From Pholiota molesta (Eukaryota > Basidiomycota > Agaricomycetes > Agaricales > Strophariaceae), in assembly GCA_014925825.1 (NCBI GenBank), contig JACGCK010000017.1:62001-126000 (forward strand): DNA of 64,000 bases, written 5' to 3'. This document shows positions 12,655 to 24,183 of the stretch, piece after piece (position 1 is the stretch's first letter; the number at the start of each line of letters is the position of its first letter). The notes beneath the pieces were generated by a model. The model did no database searches. It was given only the letters and a program-made list of their open reading frames with translations, and was not told where the DNA came from. The translations under genes and the position numbers were made by a program.

Positions 12655-12750
12655 GGGCTTGGCGGCGCCCTGCAGCCCCTTCGCCGACAGCCTCTGTATC
12701 TTCTCCACATAGGCCTCTACCAAACCTTCAGCTCCCCCTTCTTCGTCACT
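12655..12750 (-). pseudogene. Scrap of ABC-F gene 3' end
   Basis: About 95 bases match the last coding bases of the complete ABC-F gene at 14330-14435 (GGCGGCGCCC..GCAGCCCCTTCGCCGACAGC and following). The match stops where unit B begins. A leftover of the duplication: the copy of the ABC-F tail was carried along with the ICMT gene, without the rest of the gene. It has no start and cannot be expressed alone. Confidence 0.8.
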
Positions 12751-12875
12751 GAGTTACAGACAATATTACATACTCATGACAGCAACAGGGGATGTTATTG
12801 TACATACATGAGGCTGCGTCAACTTCACAGAGTTGGTGAAACATAATTGCGTGTGTTGTAACCGTTCGCGAAGGA

Positions 12876-13653
12876 TCAATAAACTCCAGGAATCAAAGCA
12901 TAGGGCACCTTTTTCGCCCATTCATCCCACTCCTTTCCAAAGCGTTTCCTCAACTGCGAATCTTCAATTGGGATTCTTGGAATCAAGATGAAAAGAATCA
13001 CGACGTTGAAACGGACTATCCAAAGGCCGAATAAGATCGTAGCGGGGATATTTCCCAACAGCCCGGATTCGCGGACCCATGAACCAGGAGCTCCAGCCCA
13101 AAAAAGCCAGCCCAGCACCGCTAGTGTTGCACCTGTGTAACCCGGGTGGCGTACGAAAGAATACGGTCCAGTCTTGACGAGCTGATGGTTCTTCTGCATG
13201 CTAGGTTCGAAGCGGAAAAATTGTCCCAGAGCGCGGTACGAAAGGAAGCGAATGAGGGCGCCCATGGAGACGAGAGCAAAACCGGCGATAGAGTACCAGT
13301 TGAGGGACAGTTGATCGGGTTGTCCGGTTGGAAACATGTCGTTGAGGTACTTCAAGATAATTTGGGAAATTGGTAATGAAGGGTAATTCGATGCAATAAT
13401 CGAAACCGCCTCTAGCATCGACACAAAATCAACTCCGAGCTGATGAAAAAAACCGGTTGGTGAATATTAATCTTTACGGAAATGGGTATAGACCTACAAA
13501 AACGAGCTTTAATTTCCAGTTATATGAATCTGGTGTATCAAGGGTGGAACTCTTGTATCGCTCCTCTTTGAGCGCTGGGGGTTGAGGAGGCGTAAAGACG
13601 AAACGCCAGAAATATGAGTACAGACCGAGGAGGGGGAGCTTAGCTAGCGACAT
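12876..13653 (-). CDS. Isoprenylcysteine carboxyl methyltransferase-like protein, copy 2
   Basis: Same two-exon structure as copy 1 (13653-13498 and 13439-12876), 239 residues, open throughout. By eye about 23 of the last 182 residues differ from copy 1, clustered in the segment after the first exon and in the last membrane span; the RHPGYTG and RIPIED..KRFGKEWDEW motifs are unchanged. Changes are mostly conservative, which suggests both copies have stayed under selection. Possible alternative start at 13698. Confidence 0.85.
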
Positions 13654-14326
13654 CATCAATCGCTGAGTGGGGTCGAAAACATACGGAGGATTATTCAATG
13701 TCTCCCTGCGGCTTTATATCAATTCCTGCTGCTCTTGTGACGCGTTGACGTTCCCCGATGACCCGGCATCCGAGAAGACTTGCGCCGAGTTTTACGCATA
13801 TTTTCTATCCGGACCAATCACTTCCCAGCGCTTCTCGAAGTATCATGATGATGTCTCCACCTGAAAGGCCCCCATCAAAGATCTAATTAGAGGTGGTCAT
13901 TACCACCTCTTAGATGGCACCCTTTCCCTGCTATGTACTTACTTACGGACTGGCATATGTAAGTTGTGGTCATTTGGAGTGAAAAATGACGCATTGCCAG
14001 GCAGCGCCGTCCTGAAAAACAAAGTCCCAGCCTCCTTCGCGAAGTAGAAGCCATGTCAAAATACATCATCCACTTGATACACACAAGCTAACAATATAGG
14101 CTTGAGTAACGGTATGTCCATGTCATCTTTTTTGTTTCTTGATCATAAGTCAATACAAAAAGGACTTACACGCGCCCGCTCATTTATACGTAGAGGTTCA
14201 TGTAACGTACTGTATCTAGCGCGCAGATTCAATGTAAAATCCCGCAGACGGAAAACACTGCTAGCCACAACTGGGGATGGGGATGGGGACGGGATTTCGA
14301 CCGATCCTTGTGAACAGACTCAGGCC
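13654..14326. other. Spacer between ICMT copy 2 and ABC-F
   Basis: Promoter region of ICMT copy 2 and 3' flank of the ABC-F gene, matching the spacer in unit A. No gene seen. Confidence 0.5.
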
Positions 14327-16879
14327 TCAGGGCTTGGCGGCGCCCAGCAGCCCCTTCGCCGACAGCCTCTGTATCTTCTCCACATACGCTTCCAGGCCCT
14401 TTTCCCAAACCTTCAGCTCCCCCTTCTTCGTCACAGTATACAGCACCCCCGGCGGCGGCCCGCCCTCCGCATCGCCTTCCTCATCCTCATCGTCCGGATC
14501 GCTCTCAATCACCTGCTTCAAGAACCACACGTCGTGGCTCACCACCACCAGCGCACCCGCGAACGCGCACAGCGCCTCCACGAGCGACGCCACCGTGCCC
14601 ATGTCCAGGTGGTTCGTGATCTCGTCGAGCAGCAGCACGTGCGGGCGGTGGAGCGTCACCAGCGCGAGCGCGACCCTGTTGCGCTGCCCGCCGCTCAGCG
14701 TGCGCAGCGGGCGCGCGACGGGCGCGCCGCTGATCCCGCACGCGCCGAGGTGCGCGCGCGCCTCGCCGTCCGTGATAGCCACGTCCGGGTAGCGCGCTGC
14801 GAGGTGCTGCAGCGCGGAGAGGGACAGGTCGAGCTGGTCGACGGTGTGCTGCGAGAAGTACCCGATGCGCAGGCGGTGGTGCTGCCGGACCGCCCCGCGC
14901 ATCGGCGGGAGCGCGCCCGCGAGGAGGTTCATCAGCGTGGACTTGCCGCACCCGTTGGGGCCGAGCAGGCCGATGCGCGCGTACGGGCCGACGTCCAGGG
15001 AGACGTTGTTGATGACCATGGCGGCGTTGGGCTTGGGGTCGTAGCGGAAGGAGACTTCCGACAGCTGGAGGAAGGAGCCCCCGGGGAACGTGAACGGCTC
15101 GGGGGTGGCAGATGGATCGGTGCGGTTTTGATGCCCTGATCCACAACGATGGCCTCGCGATAACCGTGATAGCTCTCCTTGTACCGCTTTCCGTCTTCAA
15201 GACGCTCCATCCCCATACGTTCGAGTTTCTAAAGTGTTGGGATAAATATGATTCCTAACCATCTGATGGCGGAGAAAGATTACCTTTTTACGGGAAGCGA
15301 CCAGTCCAAGACGTTTATCATCCCCAGTAGTTCTTGCACGTTGAACATTCTTTTGGATGCTGGCGTTGATTTGCGCGCGTCGTTTTTGTTCAAGCTATCA
15401 CAGCAAGGTAAATGTCGATCACCGAAAATATAGTAAGATGAGATGCTTGCATCTTTCAAACGCGTTTTTCGCTTTCTCTGTTCCTCCGTTGTTCGTTCCC
15501 AATCCTCATAGTTACCAGCATGGTAAGCCAACTTCTTGTCTCGGAAGATGATGGTTTCATCCGTAACAGCGTCGAGGAAATTCCGGTCATGAGAGACGAT
15601 GACCACTGTCTGATCCTCGGTCTCGTTCTCCAGATACGATTGCAGCCAGACAATAGCTGGAAGATCCAAATGGTTGGCTGAAGTAGGAAGATTAGCATCC
15701 AGACCTGCGAAATTCAGGTCCAAAAAACATACTAGGCTCATCGAGTAGAAGTATATCCGGCTTGATGTACAGCGCCTTCGCCAGCATCACACGCATGCGC
15801 CACCCACCGCTCAGCCCCCCAATCTCTCGCCCCTCCTTCATCAAATCGCCCTCCGCGAACCCCAGGCCGCGCAATATCGCCTTCGCGCGCGCCTCGTCCG
15901 CCTCGACGTCCAGCACCTCGTACGCGCTGAATATCTCGCTCATCACCGCGTGCGCCATCCCCGCCGTGACGTACGTCTGCGGCTCCTGCGCGGTGAGCTC
16001 CGCGAGCGCGTGCTCCGCGGTGAGCAGGGCCTGGCGCGCGGTGTGGCCGCGCTGGCCGGAGCGCTTGGTTGCGATTTTTTGGGCGCGGTCGAGGGCGGCT
16101 TCGGCGCGGGAGATGAGGATGTTGTGGATGATCGTGTTGAGCGCGACATCACTGGATGTCGTTTTGTTCGTGAATCCTTGTAAAGCTGAAATAACATATC
16201 ATTGAGCAAATGTGGCGTTTGATATAAATGAAGCAATCGACCTTGTGCCTCTCTGATAATTCGGGTACGCTCCGTGTCTGCGCTCAGAAGCTCAGCCAGG
16301 ATCGTGCGACCGGCGGTAACATCTTCCAGTTGCGCGATGTGCAGAATCCGGACATTCTGCGGGAGCCCGACCAGAACATCGTTTCCGAGCACCGACATCA
16401 GCACTATCCGCGCACAACCCATTCAGCGCTGCGAAAATCCAAGCACGGCTCCTAACATTAACTTACCTGATTTCCCGACCCCGTTCTGGCCGATCATGCC
16501 ATATCGCACGCCGGGCTTCAGACGCAGATGCGCGTCGACGAGCAGCTCCGTGTCGTTGACGCTCAGGTGGACGCCTTTGAGGTCGATGTCGATGTTCGAC
16601 GCATCGAACGTCTCGCGGTGAAAGCGGCTCTGCTGCGAATACGCGACGATCTCGACAGCGGGGGTGTTTGGCGGTGCCGCGGCGGGCGCCGTGCCGCTTT
16701 CCGCTGCGCTAGAAGAGCCTGCGGCGTCGTCTTGTTTCTTTTTAGTTTTGGCGATGCGCGATTTGGGTGGAGGCTAGGAGATGAATTAGTCTTATCACTC
16801 GGCACGCCGTGGGAGGCCTTCTGCAGATCACCTTCACCGTGTCTGCGAGGCGCAGCGAGGAGAGGTTGATGTTGTCCAT
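14327..16879 (-). CDS. ABC-F family ATPase with two nucleotide-binding domains
   Basis: A soluble twin-ATPase of the ABC-F (GCN20/Arb1/Uup) type, roughly 700 residues, which in known members act on ribosomes in translation or ribosome assembly. N-terminus [16 protein letters not shown], a basic linker, then NBD1 with Walker A GQNGVGKS, signature LSGGWRMRV, Walker B ILLLDEPT, and [10 protein letters not shown] charged linker follows, then NBD2 with [36 protein letters not shown] and VVVSHDVWF. No membrane spans. Oddities: the Walker A of NBD1 is followed by valine instead of threonine or serine across an exon join; one intron has GC..AG ends (15450-15395); the frame shifts at a run of five C (plus-strand G 15101-15105), solved either by a 47-base intron or by a base missing in the sequence. 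Exons seen include 16879-16832 and 16773-16467. Confidence 0.85.
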
Positions 16880-17494
16880 TGCGGGGTTCGTTGTCTGAAT
16901 GGGTGGTTAATGGTTATAGGTGCGTCTGCTTGTCTGTGATGGATGCTAAGTTCCAAGTACTGTGCGCATTATTAGCTCAACTTTTATGTTTCTTGCGCGA
17001 GGTGGCAAACTGGTGACTCACGGCGTGGCACACGGATCCGAGGACCGAGAATATCAATTGCGGCGCCAGCTGGACAGCTGGTGTCATGGCTTGAGAAATC
17101 CTCATCAACGTATGATGCTTCCAACACCCTGATAAAGATGGTTGCGAAGAGTTTAACGGTTCGTTCTGGAGTTGGACGAGGAAGAACTTGAAGAGATTTC
17201 GTCAACCGAGTCGGACAAAGGCGCGGAGTTCAAGCACACGTGTTTTATACTTAGGGGCTATTAGCTACTCCCGTCTTGAGTAAGAAGATTATGCGAACTT
17301 AAGTTATGGTATAATTTTGGTTTGTTCAGAACGGTACTATATACATGTTGGGAGAATCCTTGAGCACATATAAATACGCTGTTTGGAACGAGTCAAGTGT
17401 TAGACCGAGGTATTGAACTATTTACCGGCATGGAATCACTAACTCACGATAGTATCGGTCCTCCCTCAGAAACAGAGAAAACATCTCTATATCG
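16880..17494. other. Promoter region of ABC-F gene and 3' flank of next gene
   Basis: No coding potential recognised. Two minus-strand genes follow each other here, so the stretch should hold the ABC-F promoter. Confidence 0.4.
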
Positions 17495-17998
17495 TTACGA
17501 GGTCGAATTCCACCTCTCACTTGACTTCGAGCGTTTTAGGAGCTCGGAACTTTTTTCCTAAACGCCGCAATGATTTATAGCGTTAATTTCACCCACCAGC
17601 GTGTACTGATATGCAAGAAAAAATAGTACCTGCTTGTCCATAGAGGCCAATGTAAGGAAAATAACAAAAGCAGAAACCGTCATAATCGACGGTAACAGCG
17701 CGTAGACGACCAATGAGGAGGACACCAGAGCGATGGCGGGAGGTAAGGGAGATAGCTCGCCTCCTGTGGGCGAATAGATCGTATCGGCGCTCATTCTTCT
17801 CCTACTACTCGACGAAGATTTTCGGCCAGAGGAAGCGCGGGTCGTAATAGACTGCGTAGAGTCTTTAGTTTGGGTTGTGTGCCGGTGGTGCTTGCGCGGT
17901 TGTTGAGTCGTCCGCGTTTGCTTGACCCAGTCAGAGACTCGGTTTTGAGTAGCGACATATTGATAGTATCTCTGGGGAAGCGATTGCGTGTCTGCCAT
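17495..17998 (-). CDS. Small membrane protein of unknown function
   Basis: Two exons (17998-17630, 17557-17495) give about 143 residues. The N-terminal half is polar and serine/arginine-rich. Near residues 85-120 lies a long hydrophobic stretch (PAIALVSSSLVVYALLPSIM followed by TVSAFVIFLTLASMD), enough for one or two membrane spans, and a short polar tail follows after the intron. The intron (17629-17558, 72 bases) has GT..AG ends; without it the frame also stays open, but the spliced tail KSSELLKRSKSSERW looks more natural. Family not recognised. Confidence 0.6.
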
Positions 17999-19418
17999 TA
18001 TAGTATTCATAAATGGATCTGAAGTCGGCAGATATCGTAGACTCGAGTATTCGAAGGCAATGAAGCTTGAGGTTTGGGGTGGTAAAGGTGATATTACATC
18101 GGACGCTACTATGCTCTCCTTTTATCAACTCTTCCTAAATCATTATCCTCAAAGCTTACATGTCGATATGAGCATGTCCTTGAAACAAATTGAGGTCGCG
18201 CGGAGAACAGCAGGCGACGCACTTCTCGAACTTCCCACCGTTTCACTGCACAGCAGGCACATGTCCGTCGCATTTCGTGCGCGACAGAGATCAGGTTCCC
18301 AAACTATTGCCTGCGCTAAGAGAAGGAGCTCATTTGAGTCGTACATTAGAAAGGGGACACAGTGTGTCCAATACAAAATTACTGGGAGAGCGACGAGCGC
18401 TACCGTATTTAAACGACTTCCGGCATGTAATACATTTTGGCCGCGTTCTTAATCTCTCAACCATGGTCAGTTGATCAAGCAAGCGATTTAGAGCAGTCAA
18501 GACGCAGTTTAAGCGCAGTTATTTGGGCTAACGAGAGTGCTATAGCAGAGCAAGTATTCATTGCAAGTGGGCCCCGATCATTCGCACGTTCTTCCAACTC
18601 TCGATTTCGACTTCGACACACGCACGCATAATTCATTGTCGTCTTCTTTGGAAGACTGTGGCCTATTCCCGTTTCGGGGGACAAATTTTGCTCCTCCAAG
18701 ACATGGATGCAAAAAGATGACATATGGCTAGCCTCCCGAAGGCAGACTGCAGCGGAAAGCGATTGATGATAATCGATCAACTTTCAGCGGCGTCGGAAAG
18801 GTGCACACCACTGCACTTCATTGCCCCATGGGTCTTGTAAATAAAGGTGTGGAGGCCACGCACATAGCATGACTGTTCTGGGTATATCTTGCCATCAGCG
18901 TAGATGCCTGTGCTATCAAGAGAACTTCGACACGCGCTTCCCGCGTGTTCACCGCGAAATTGCTTAGTTTGGAAACGCGTCGCAATCCAGGCGCACATGA
19001 AGCGTGCCATGAAATTTCATTCGCGCCTGCCCCCGCGAAAGCTGTGAACCCCCTAACCATGAGCGCTGATATCTGACCGTGCATCACGGGCCTCGTGCTT
19101 ATTTTACAACAGCCCCATGAAAGGGGCGCGCCATATTGCCGAATTTAGGCATTGTGGAAACAAAGGGAACCAACTGTTCTTGCCGTTTATGGGCATCCTT
19201 CCGGGTAGCGTGTGCCGACTCCTACCCAGCGCAATAAAGGGGTTCTGGTGGAACAAGAAAATGGTGGGAGATGATACTCGGATTGCGCGTGCTGCCGCGT
19301 TCCCTTTCATTCGGGCTTGTTGTACGAGTTGAAAGGGGCTTCGACGAGGAGAGGAGCTTATTGTGTACACGCGCGCGCAGGCGGCATTGATGAGTGGCAA
19401 ATGTCTCACTGGAAGGCG
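17999..19418. other. Gene-poor region
   Basis: Only short open frames on both strands, none with recognisable motifs or a consistent splice pattern. Confidence 0.4.
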
Positions 19419-19427
19419 TATATAAAG
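19419..19427 (+). promoter_or_regulatory. Strong TATA box with CT-rich start region
   Basis: TATATAAAG followed by a long CT-rich stretch (about 19440-19500), the usual core promoter of highly expressed basidiomycete genes. No clear protein follows: the first ATG downstream (19550) opens 52 codons and lies in the first of three diverged repeats. Confidence 0.45.
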
Positions 19428-19542
19428 GGTGCGGTATTCGTCTCAATTTCTTTGTCTCTCCTCGCTCTTTCCTGTCTTGCATACACCAGCCTCCTCTGCT
19501 ATCGCTCGCAATCTACAAGAGGGCGGATAAATTTCAGGTCAT

Positions 19543-20335
19543 CCCGACGATGCGGAGGTCGTCATTGAGCATCACTTACGTGATACTCAGTGGCGACCTT
19601 GATGCTACATGGCACAATAACCCGCCATGCGCGCACGTCATCTGGTTATTCGCCGTAATACTGAAAATATGCTGCTCCTCTTGGGAAGTACAGCTGGCAT
19701 ATCGCTGAGCTTTGCTGTGGGGATTGCTATATCCCTGAGTGGCCACTAGAAGCGCATTCGTCTTCGTCTCTGTTTTCCTACCCCTTCTCCTATGATACGC
19801 ATCTGACCTGCGAGCCAAAATACAAAGTTACGGCAGTACTATGATGTTTGAAAACACGCAGGAGGCCATATTCCTGAATCAACCCGATGATTCGAGGTCG
19901 TTATTGGATATCATCGTCCTGGTATTCAGTGGTGATCTCGGTGTCAAGAGGCTTTTTTCGGCCTCTGGCAGATCATCTGGTGTTCTCTGTGATATTAGGC
20001 AATATGTCTCTCCTCTGCAGGTTGTAAACGTAATCCTGTCGCCTGTGTTTTGTCTAGTCTCGTCGCCCGGTTCTCGTTTATTCGTGGTCTCACTTTGATC
20101 TCATTTGTCCCATTCTATTTTGTTCAAGGGCCTCGCGTGAGGATCTTCATTGTTTGAAATACGCAGGAGGACATATACTCTGAATCAACCCGATGATTCG
20201 AGGTCGTCATTGGATATCATGGTTCTGGTATTCAGTGGTGATCTCGGTGCTGAGAAACTTTTTCGGCCTCTGGCAGATCATCCGGTGTTCTCTGTGATAT
20301 TAGGAAATATGTCTCTCCTCTGAAGTTGCAAACAT
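19543..20335 (+). repeat. Three diverged tandem repeats
   Basis: A block of about 180 bases at 19845-20030 (starting TGTTTGAAAACACGCAGGAG) returns at 20151-20330 with perhaps 85-90 percent identity, offset 306. A third, more diverged relative starts at 19543 (CCCGACGATGCGGAGGTCGT against CCCGATGATTCGAGGTCGT). The shared core includes GATATCAT..CTGGTATTCAGTGG. Reading frames are not kept between copies, so it looks like non-coding or decayed sequence. Confidence 0.65.
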
Positions 20336-21954
20336 ACCAGTGCTGTTACCTGTTTTGTTTCTTCTTGACCTTCCTCGGTTTGATACCGTTCACCTCATAG
20401 CATCTGGCGTTTATTTGAGAGCGTGACTTACGTATCTTTCACCCAACTTCAAAACGGGCCTTTGAATCCCGTAATTCCTACACACTTACTCCTTATACGG
20501 AGCGAGCCCAATGTCCAAGCGCTGAGACGCCACATTAATTGAAGACGAACGCAAGAACTTGGTTGACTGAACTTTCGGCGTCGGTTATCGATGACTGATT
20601 GCCAGTGATTGGTCAATCAACGCCAAGCTTTAGCGCTCAGCGCTCATTATTAGCGCCCAGTCAGACCAGCCGCGCGTGGCCTCGCGGAAACTAGATGCGA
20701 ACGCTGTATGGAGTCCAAGGTGGATATACCTGAGATCGACGTTATCCTGAAAAATATTTCCATATGTCAGCTTATATTGCACGACCTGGTAGAGTGGTCG
20801 CAACTTAAGTTAACTTAGAAATTAACAGAATTTCGTCAGTCCAGTGAGCCGCCAGGTCGAAATCTTCGATTGTCTTTCGTCGTCTATGTCTATTCTTATT
20901 GATAGTAAGTTTGGGTGAACAGGATTGAAATATTGACGTACGGCACCCACGTTGGTCATTCTAATTTAGGAAACGACCTTGTGGGGAGACATGCGCATCA
21001 CCGAGGCTCACCGAGCTCGTCTTGCGTCTTGCCGACGGTTTGAAAAAATATTCGGGAGGCTGAGAATTCTCAGGTATATTCAGGGAGAATGGTATGTGGC
21101 ACCAGAGCGTCAGAATTTCAAAGGTTCGGACAAGCTTGACTGGATGAACCTGTCATGGATCTTCCTCTGGTCAAGTACTAACATGGTTCTGCCACCCTGA
21201 ATTTCGCACTTACAGTTTGTTATTGGATCTCAGAATGACGATAAGGCACCAAAGCCGCTATGTATGATTCATATTTACTCGAAGATCTTTGCTTCCCATT
21301 TCCTTTCGAAGTTATTGCAACTATTTAGACTTATATTATTAGAAAGTAACCCATACATACGATTCAGAAGAGGATCCGTCCTGAAATAACTCAATTCTCA
21401 ATAGCTATGATAGTGGCAGAACCCCAAAGCTCCAATGGAGAGAAGATCTACCTTGTGATATGCCGATGTCAACTCTGACATGTTTATTACAGCACCATCT
21501 GCTCCAAAAGGACTGGTGTTTATACTGCCTTTAGACCGCTGATGATAAGAAACATACATACCCATGATATATATTAAATTCCAGACCCACAAAAGGCTGG
21601 TTGAATAGCAGAAGAGAGCCTTGGTACATAGAGTGCCACCAAACGGCAGTGGAGTTGAGCGCCCCTGGGCCTGATCCGGAGATCCGGAACCGGCGATGTG
21701 AAAATTTTGGAGGTGCGCCTGCGTTCTGGCGTCCTGAGCTCATGCTGAGAACAGCGGCTACCGCTTCTTATGTAACTCGCCAGAATGCAAATCGCCCTAT
21801 CCCGTTTGATACCCTTGGTTCTTGACCACCATCATCAGCGAATCCGCTTTGACGTCGACTCTCGAGGTAAGTACGCACAATCGCCCCGCCCAAGCCCCGC
21901 CCCATCTTATCTTGCCCAAGTGCTTATCGGACTCCGCCTAGGTTGTGTTCAAAG
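20336..21954. other. Gene-poor region
   Basis: No convincing gene. One 73-codon open frame at 20979-21200 matches nothing I know. GCGCTCAGCGCTCA-type short repeats occur near 20630. Confidence 0.4.
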
Positions 21955-23872
21955 ATGTCGGTGCACCGCGTTGAGATGTTAGATCAGGACCTCAAGCTGA
22001 AGACGAGCGAGAGCGGCCATTCGGATTCAGAAGCCCCACTGGTGACGGTGTCGGAGCGGCCGCCGATCGTGTATTCCTCGCCCAAGGCGTTTGCAAAGAG
22101 TTTCGCCGCGCGATGGAGGAGCGTGTGGACTAAGCCGTTTATCATGGCGTTTCTGGCGGGACAGGTGGTGTCGCTGTGTATCACCTGTACGAATGTGACG
22201 ACGACCGAGCTTGTCAATCGGGGATGGACGCTGTCGACCACGCAAGGTCTATTTTTGTACGTCTTGCTGTTTGTTCTACTAACTTTTCGCGCTAAGCCTT
22301 TTGACTGACAGGTATTTCACGCTCTTCCTTGTATACACACCATACACGATATACCAATGTATGGAGTCTTTTGTTCACTTGCGGTCGAATGCTCAGATAG
22401 TTATTGGTAGACGGATTCAAGGGCTGGGGGAGAGTAATCCTTCATGATGGCTGGAAATGTATGTTCACTTATCTGCAATTGCTCTGACCACGCCATAACA
22501 TCTGCGCGTTTCTAGATATCATTCTCGCTGCCTCTGATGTCGAAGGAAACTTCCTGGTCGTCAGAGTTCGTCGTATTTCTACCATCCCAAAATCCGGAGC
22601 TCAATAAATTCAAATTTAGGCCTACCAATACACTGATCTCCTCTCCTGCATGCTCCTCGATGCGTAAGTCCAACGTCACCAAGTATTCATTTCAAACCTC
22701 ACAACTCTCTTCCCTTCCAGCTGGGCAATCCCTGTGTGCCTTTTCTTCTCCTGGCTGTACATGCGCACCCGCTACCACTGGACACAGCTTTTGGGTGTAT
22801 TCATCTGCGTCGCCGGCCTTGGGCTCCTGGTGGCGTCGGACGAACTGACCTCGAAGAGCTGGCAGGCGATCGCCAAGGGCAAGGGCGATGGGTTCATGAT
22901 CGCTGGAGCTACGCTTTATGGTTTCAGTGCGTTTTTTTTTCACTTTGCGTGACCGCGGTACCGTGCAGAAACTGACACCAATTAATAACACCTCTAGCCA
23001 ACGCTACGGAAGAGTTCTTGGTCAGGAAACGTCCGTTATACGAGGTCCGTCCCGCTCGCTTGCGCGCTTTCTTCGAACAACGTCTGATCAGCGTGTGCAG
23101 GTCGTCGGGCAGCTCGGAATGTGGGGCTTCATCATCAACGGCATTCAGGCGTCCGGTTTGGAATGGAGGGCGATGAAGGAGGTGCCATGGACGGGGGATA
23201 TCAGTGAGCCTTCTGTCTCTATGATTTTTTTCAGCCTCTGATTGACCTGCGCGTCGTAGTTGGGTTGCTCTTTGCTTATACGGCGGGTATGATTTCCCTA
23301 TGTGATCGTGCCACGACGAGCGGAAAATGACGCCCTCTTTTCCAGCCATGGTCATCTTGTATACCGTTGCGCCCCTCCTGTACCGCATGGCCTCCTCGGC
23401 GTATTTCAACTTGAGTCTGCTATCAAGTGACTTCTACGGACTGCTATTCGGTGCGTCTATAGTGCTGTCATTCCAGCCAATCCGAATTAACGTGTCATTC
23501 TTCCAGGCCTGTTCCTATACGTACGTCCAATCCACTTCCCCCGTACCTGAAGCTCACTCATTCCCCCTGGACGCGCTAGCACTACCGCCCGTACTGGCTC
23601 TACTTCATCGCCTTCGCCATCGTCATCGCCGGGCTGATCACGTACTTCTGGCACTCCAAACGTACGCGCTCTCTCTCCCTTCCTCTATTGTGCCATGGGG
23701 CAAGCATGCTGACTGTAACGGTGTTTTTTTTGCTGTAGCGGAGGAGCAGGGTATCCTGGACCCGAAGGCGCCTGCGTACGTCACGCGCCGGCGGGGCGCG
23801 GGCGAGGATGGGGTCGGCGACGAGGAGCAGCAGCAGCAGCAGCAGCAGGGCTCGTCGGAGAATATCCAATAG
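21955..23872 (+). CDS. SLC35F-type solute transporter (drug/metabolite transporter fold)
   Basis: Thirteen exons join in frame to about 410 residues. The product fits the SLC35F1/F2/F6 family (PF06027), ten-span membrane carriers of the drug/metabolite transporter superfamily. Seen in order: polar N-terminus, first span FIMAFLAGQVVSLCITCTN, YTPYTIYQYGFKGWGR, then YIILAASDVEGNFLVV and AYQYTDLLSC (highly typical of the family), HWTQLLGVFICVAGLGLL, FMIAGATLYGF, NATEEFLVRK, QLGMWGFIINGIQ, VAPLLYRMASSAYFNLSLL and a last span LYFIAFAIVIAGLITYFW. The C-terminal tail is charged and ends with seven glutamines from a CAG run (23827-23849) before SSENIQ. Substrate unknown. Two exons are very small (around 23250 and 23508). 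All introns GT..AG. Confidence 0.85.
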
Positions 23873-24083
23873 GTTGGGGGGTACGGAAACGGGCGGGCAG
23901 TCTTGTGTTGGCTCTTTTGAGTCGTTTTGTTTCCACGATCTTTGAATGAGGGGATGGGAGGCCTATCTATGATGAGTTTTTATGTTTTTATCGTTGATGG
24001 CTTGTACGAGTTGAATTTGAGCCAAATTTGAGCATCTATGTTGAGTAAAGGAGCGCAGGGTCGGACGTAAACGCACAAACATG

Positions 24084-24183
24084 TCACATTATTGCAACTG
24101 TCAACGTTTCAACTGTCAACGTTTTCCATGATTCCCAAACGCTTTCACATTCAACGTCCATCTCAATGCCAACACCTATTCGA
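24084..24183 (+). repeat. F-box family 5' module, copy at the chimeric gene
   Basis: The stretch containing CACATTAT, CAACGTTTTCCATG and TTTTCACATTCAACGTCCAT lies just before the ATG and recurs at 24955-25060, 36157-36256 and 38530-38628. It is the shared promoter and leader of the plus-strand F-box subfamily. The minus-strand copies have a different leader. Here CAACGTTTCAACTGTCAACG shows a small internal duplication. Confidence 0.7.

Larger units (their letters stand above)
10591..12752. repeat. Tandem duplication, unit A
   Basis: First unit of a direct duplication with a period near 2.16 kb. It begins with TACATACTCAT..CAACAGGGGATG (10610), matched at 12770. It carries an ICMT gene, its upstream region and, at its right end, a scrap of the ABC-F gene. 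Compared with unit B it has about 370 extra bases near 12095-12466, containing the palindrome GGGTTAAC-caga-GTTAACCC, so this is either an insertion here or a deletion in B. Confidence 0.8.
12750..14440. repeat. Tandem duplication, unit B
   Basis: Second unit. It carries the second ICMT gene and runs into the complete ABC-F gene, which shows that the original order was ICMT then ABC-F tail and that unit A is the partial copy (or that A was cut when B was placed). Confidence 0.75.

Noticed and set aside
14102..15139. Long plus-strand open frame (345 codons) rich in arginine and histidine
   Set aside because: It is the antisense of the GC-rich NBD2 part of the ABC-F gene; no motif of its own.
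23827..23849. CAG repeat as a separate repeat element
   Set aside because: It lies in frame at the end of the SLC35F-type gene as seven glutamines; part of that protein.
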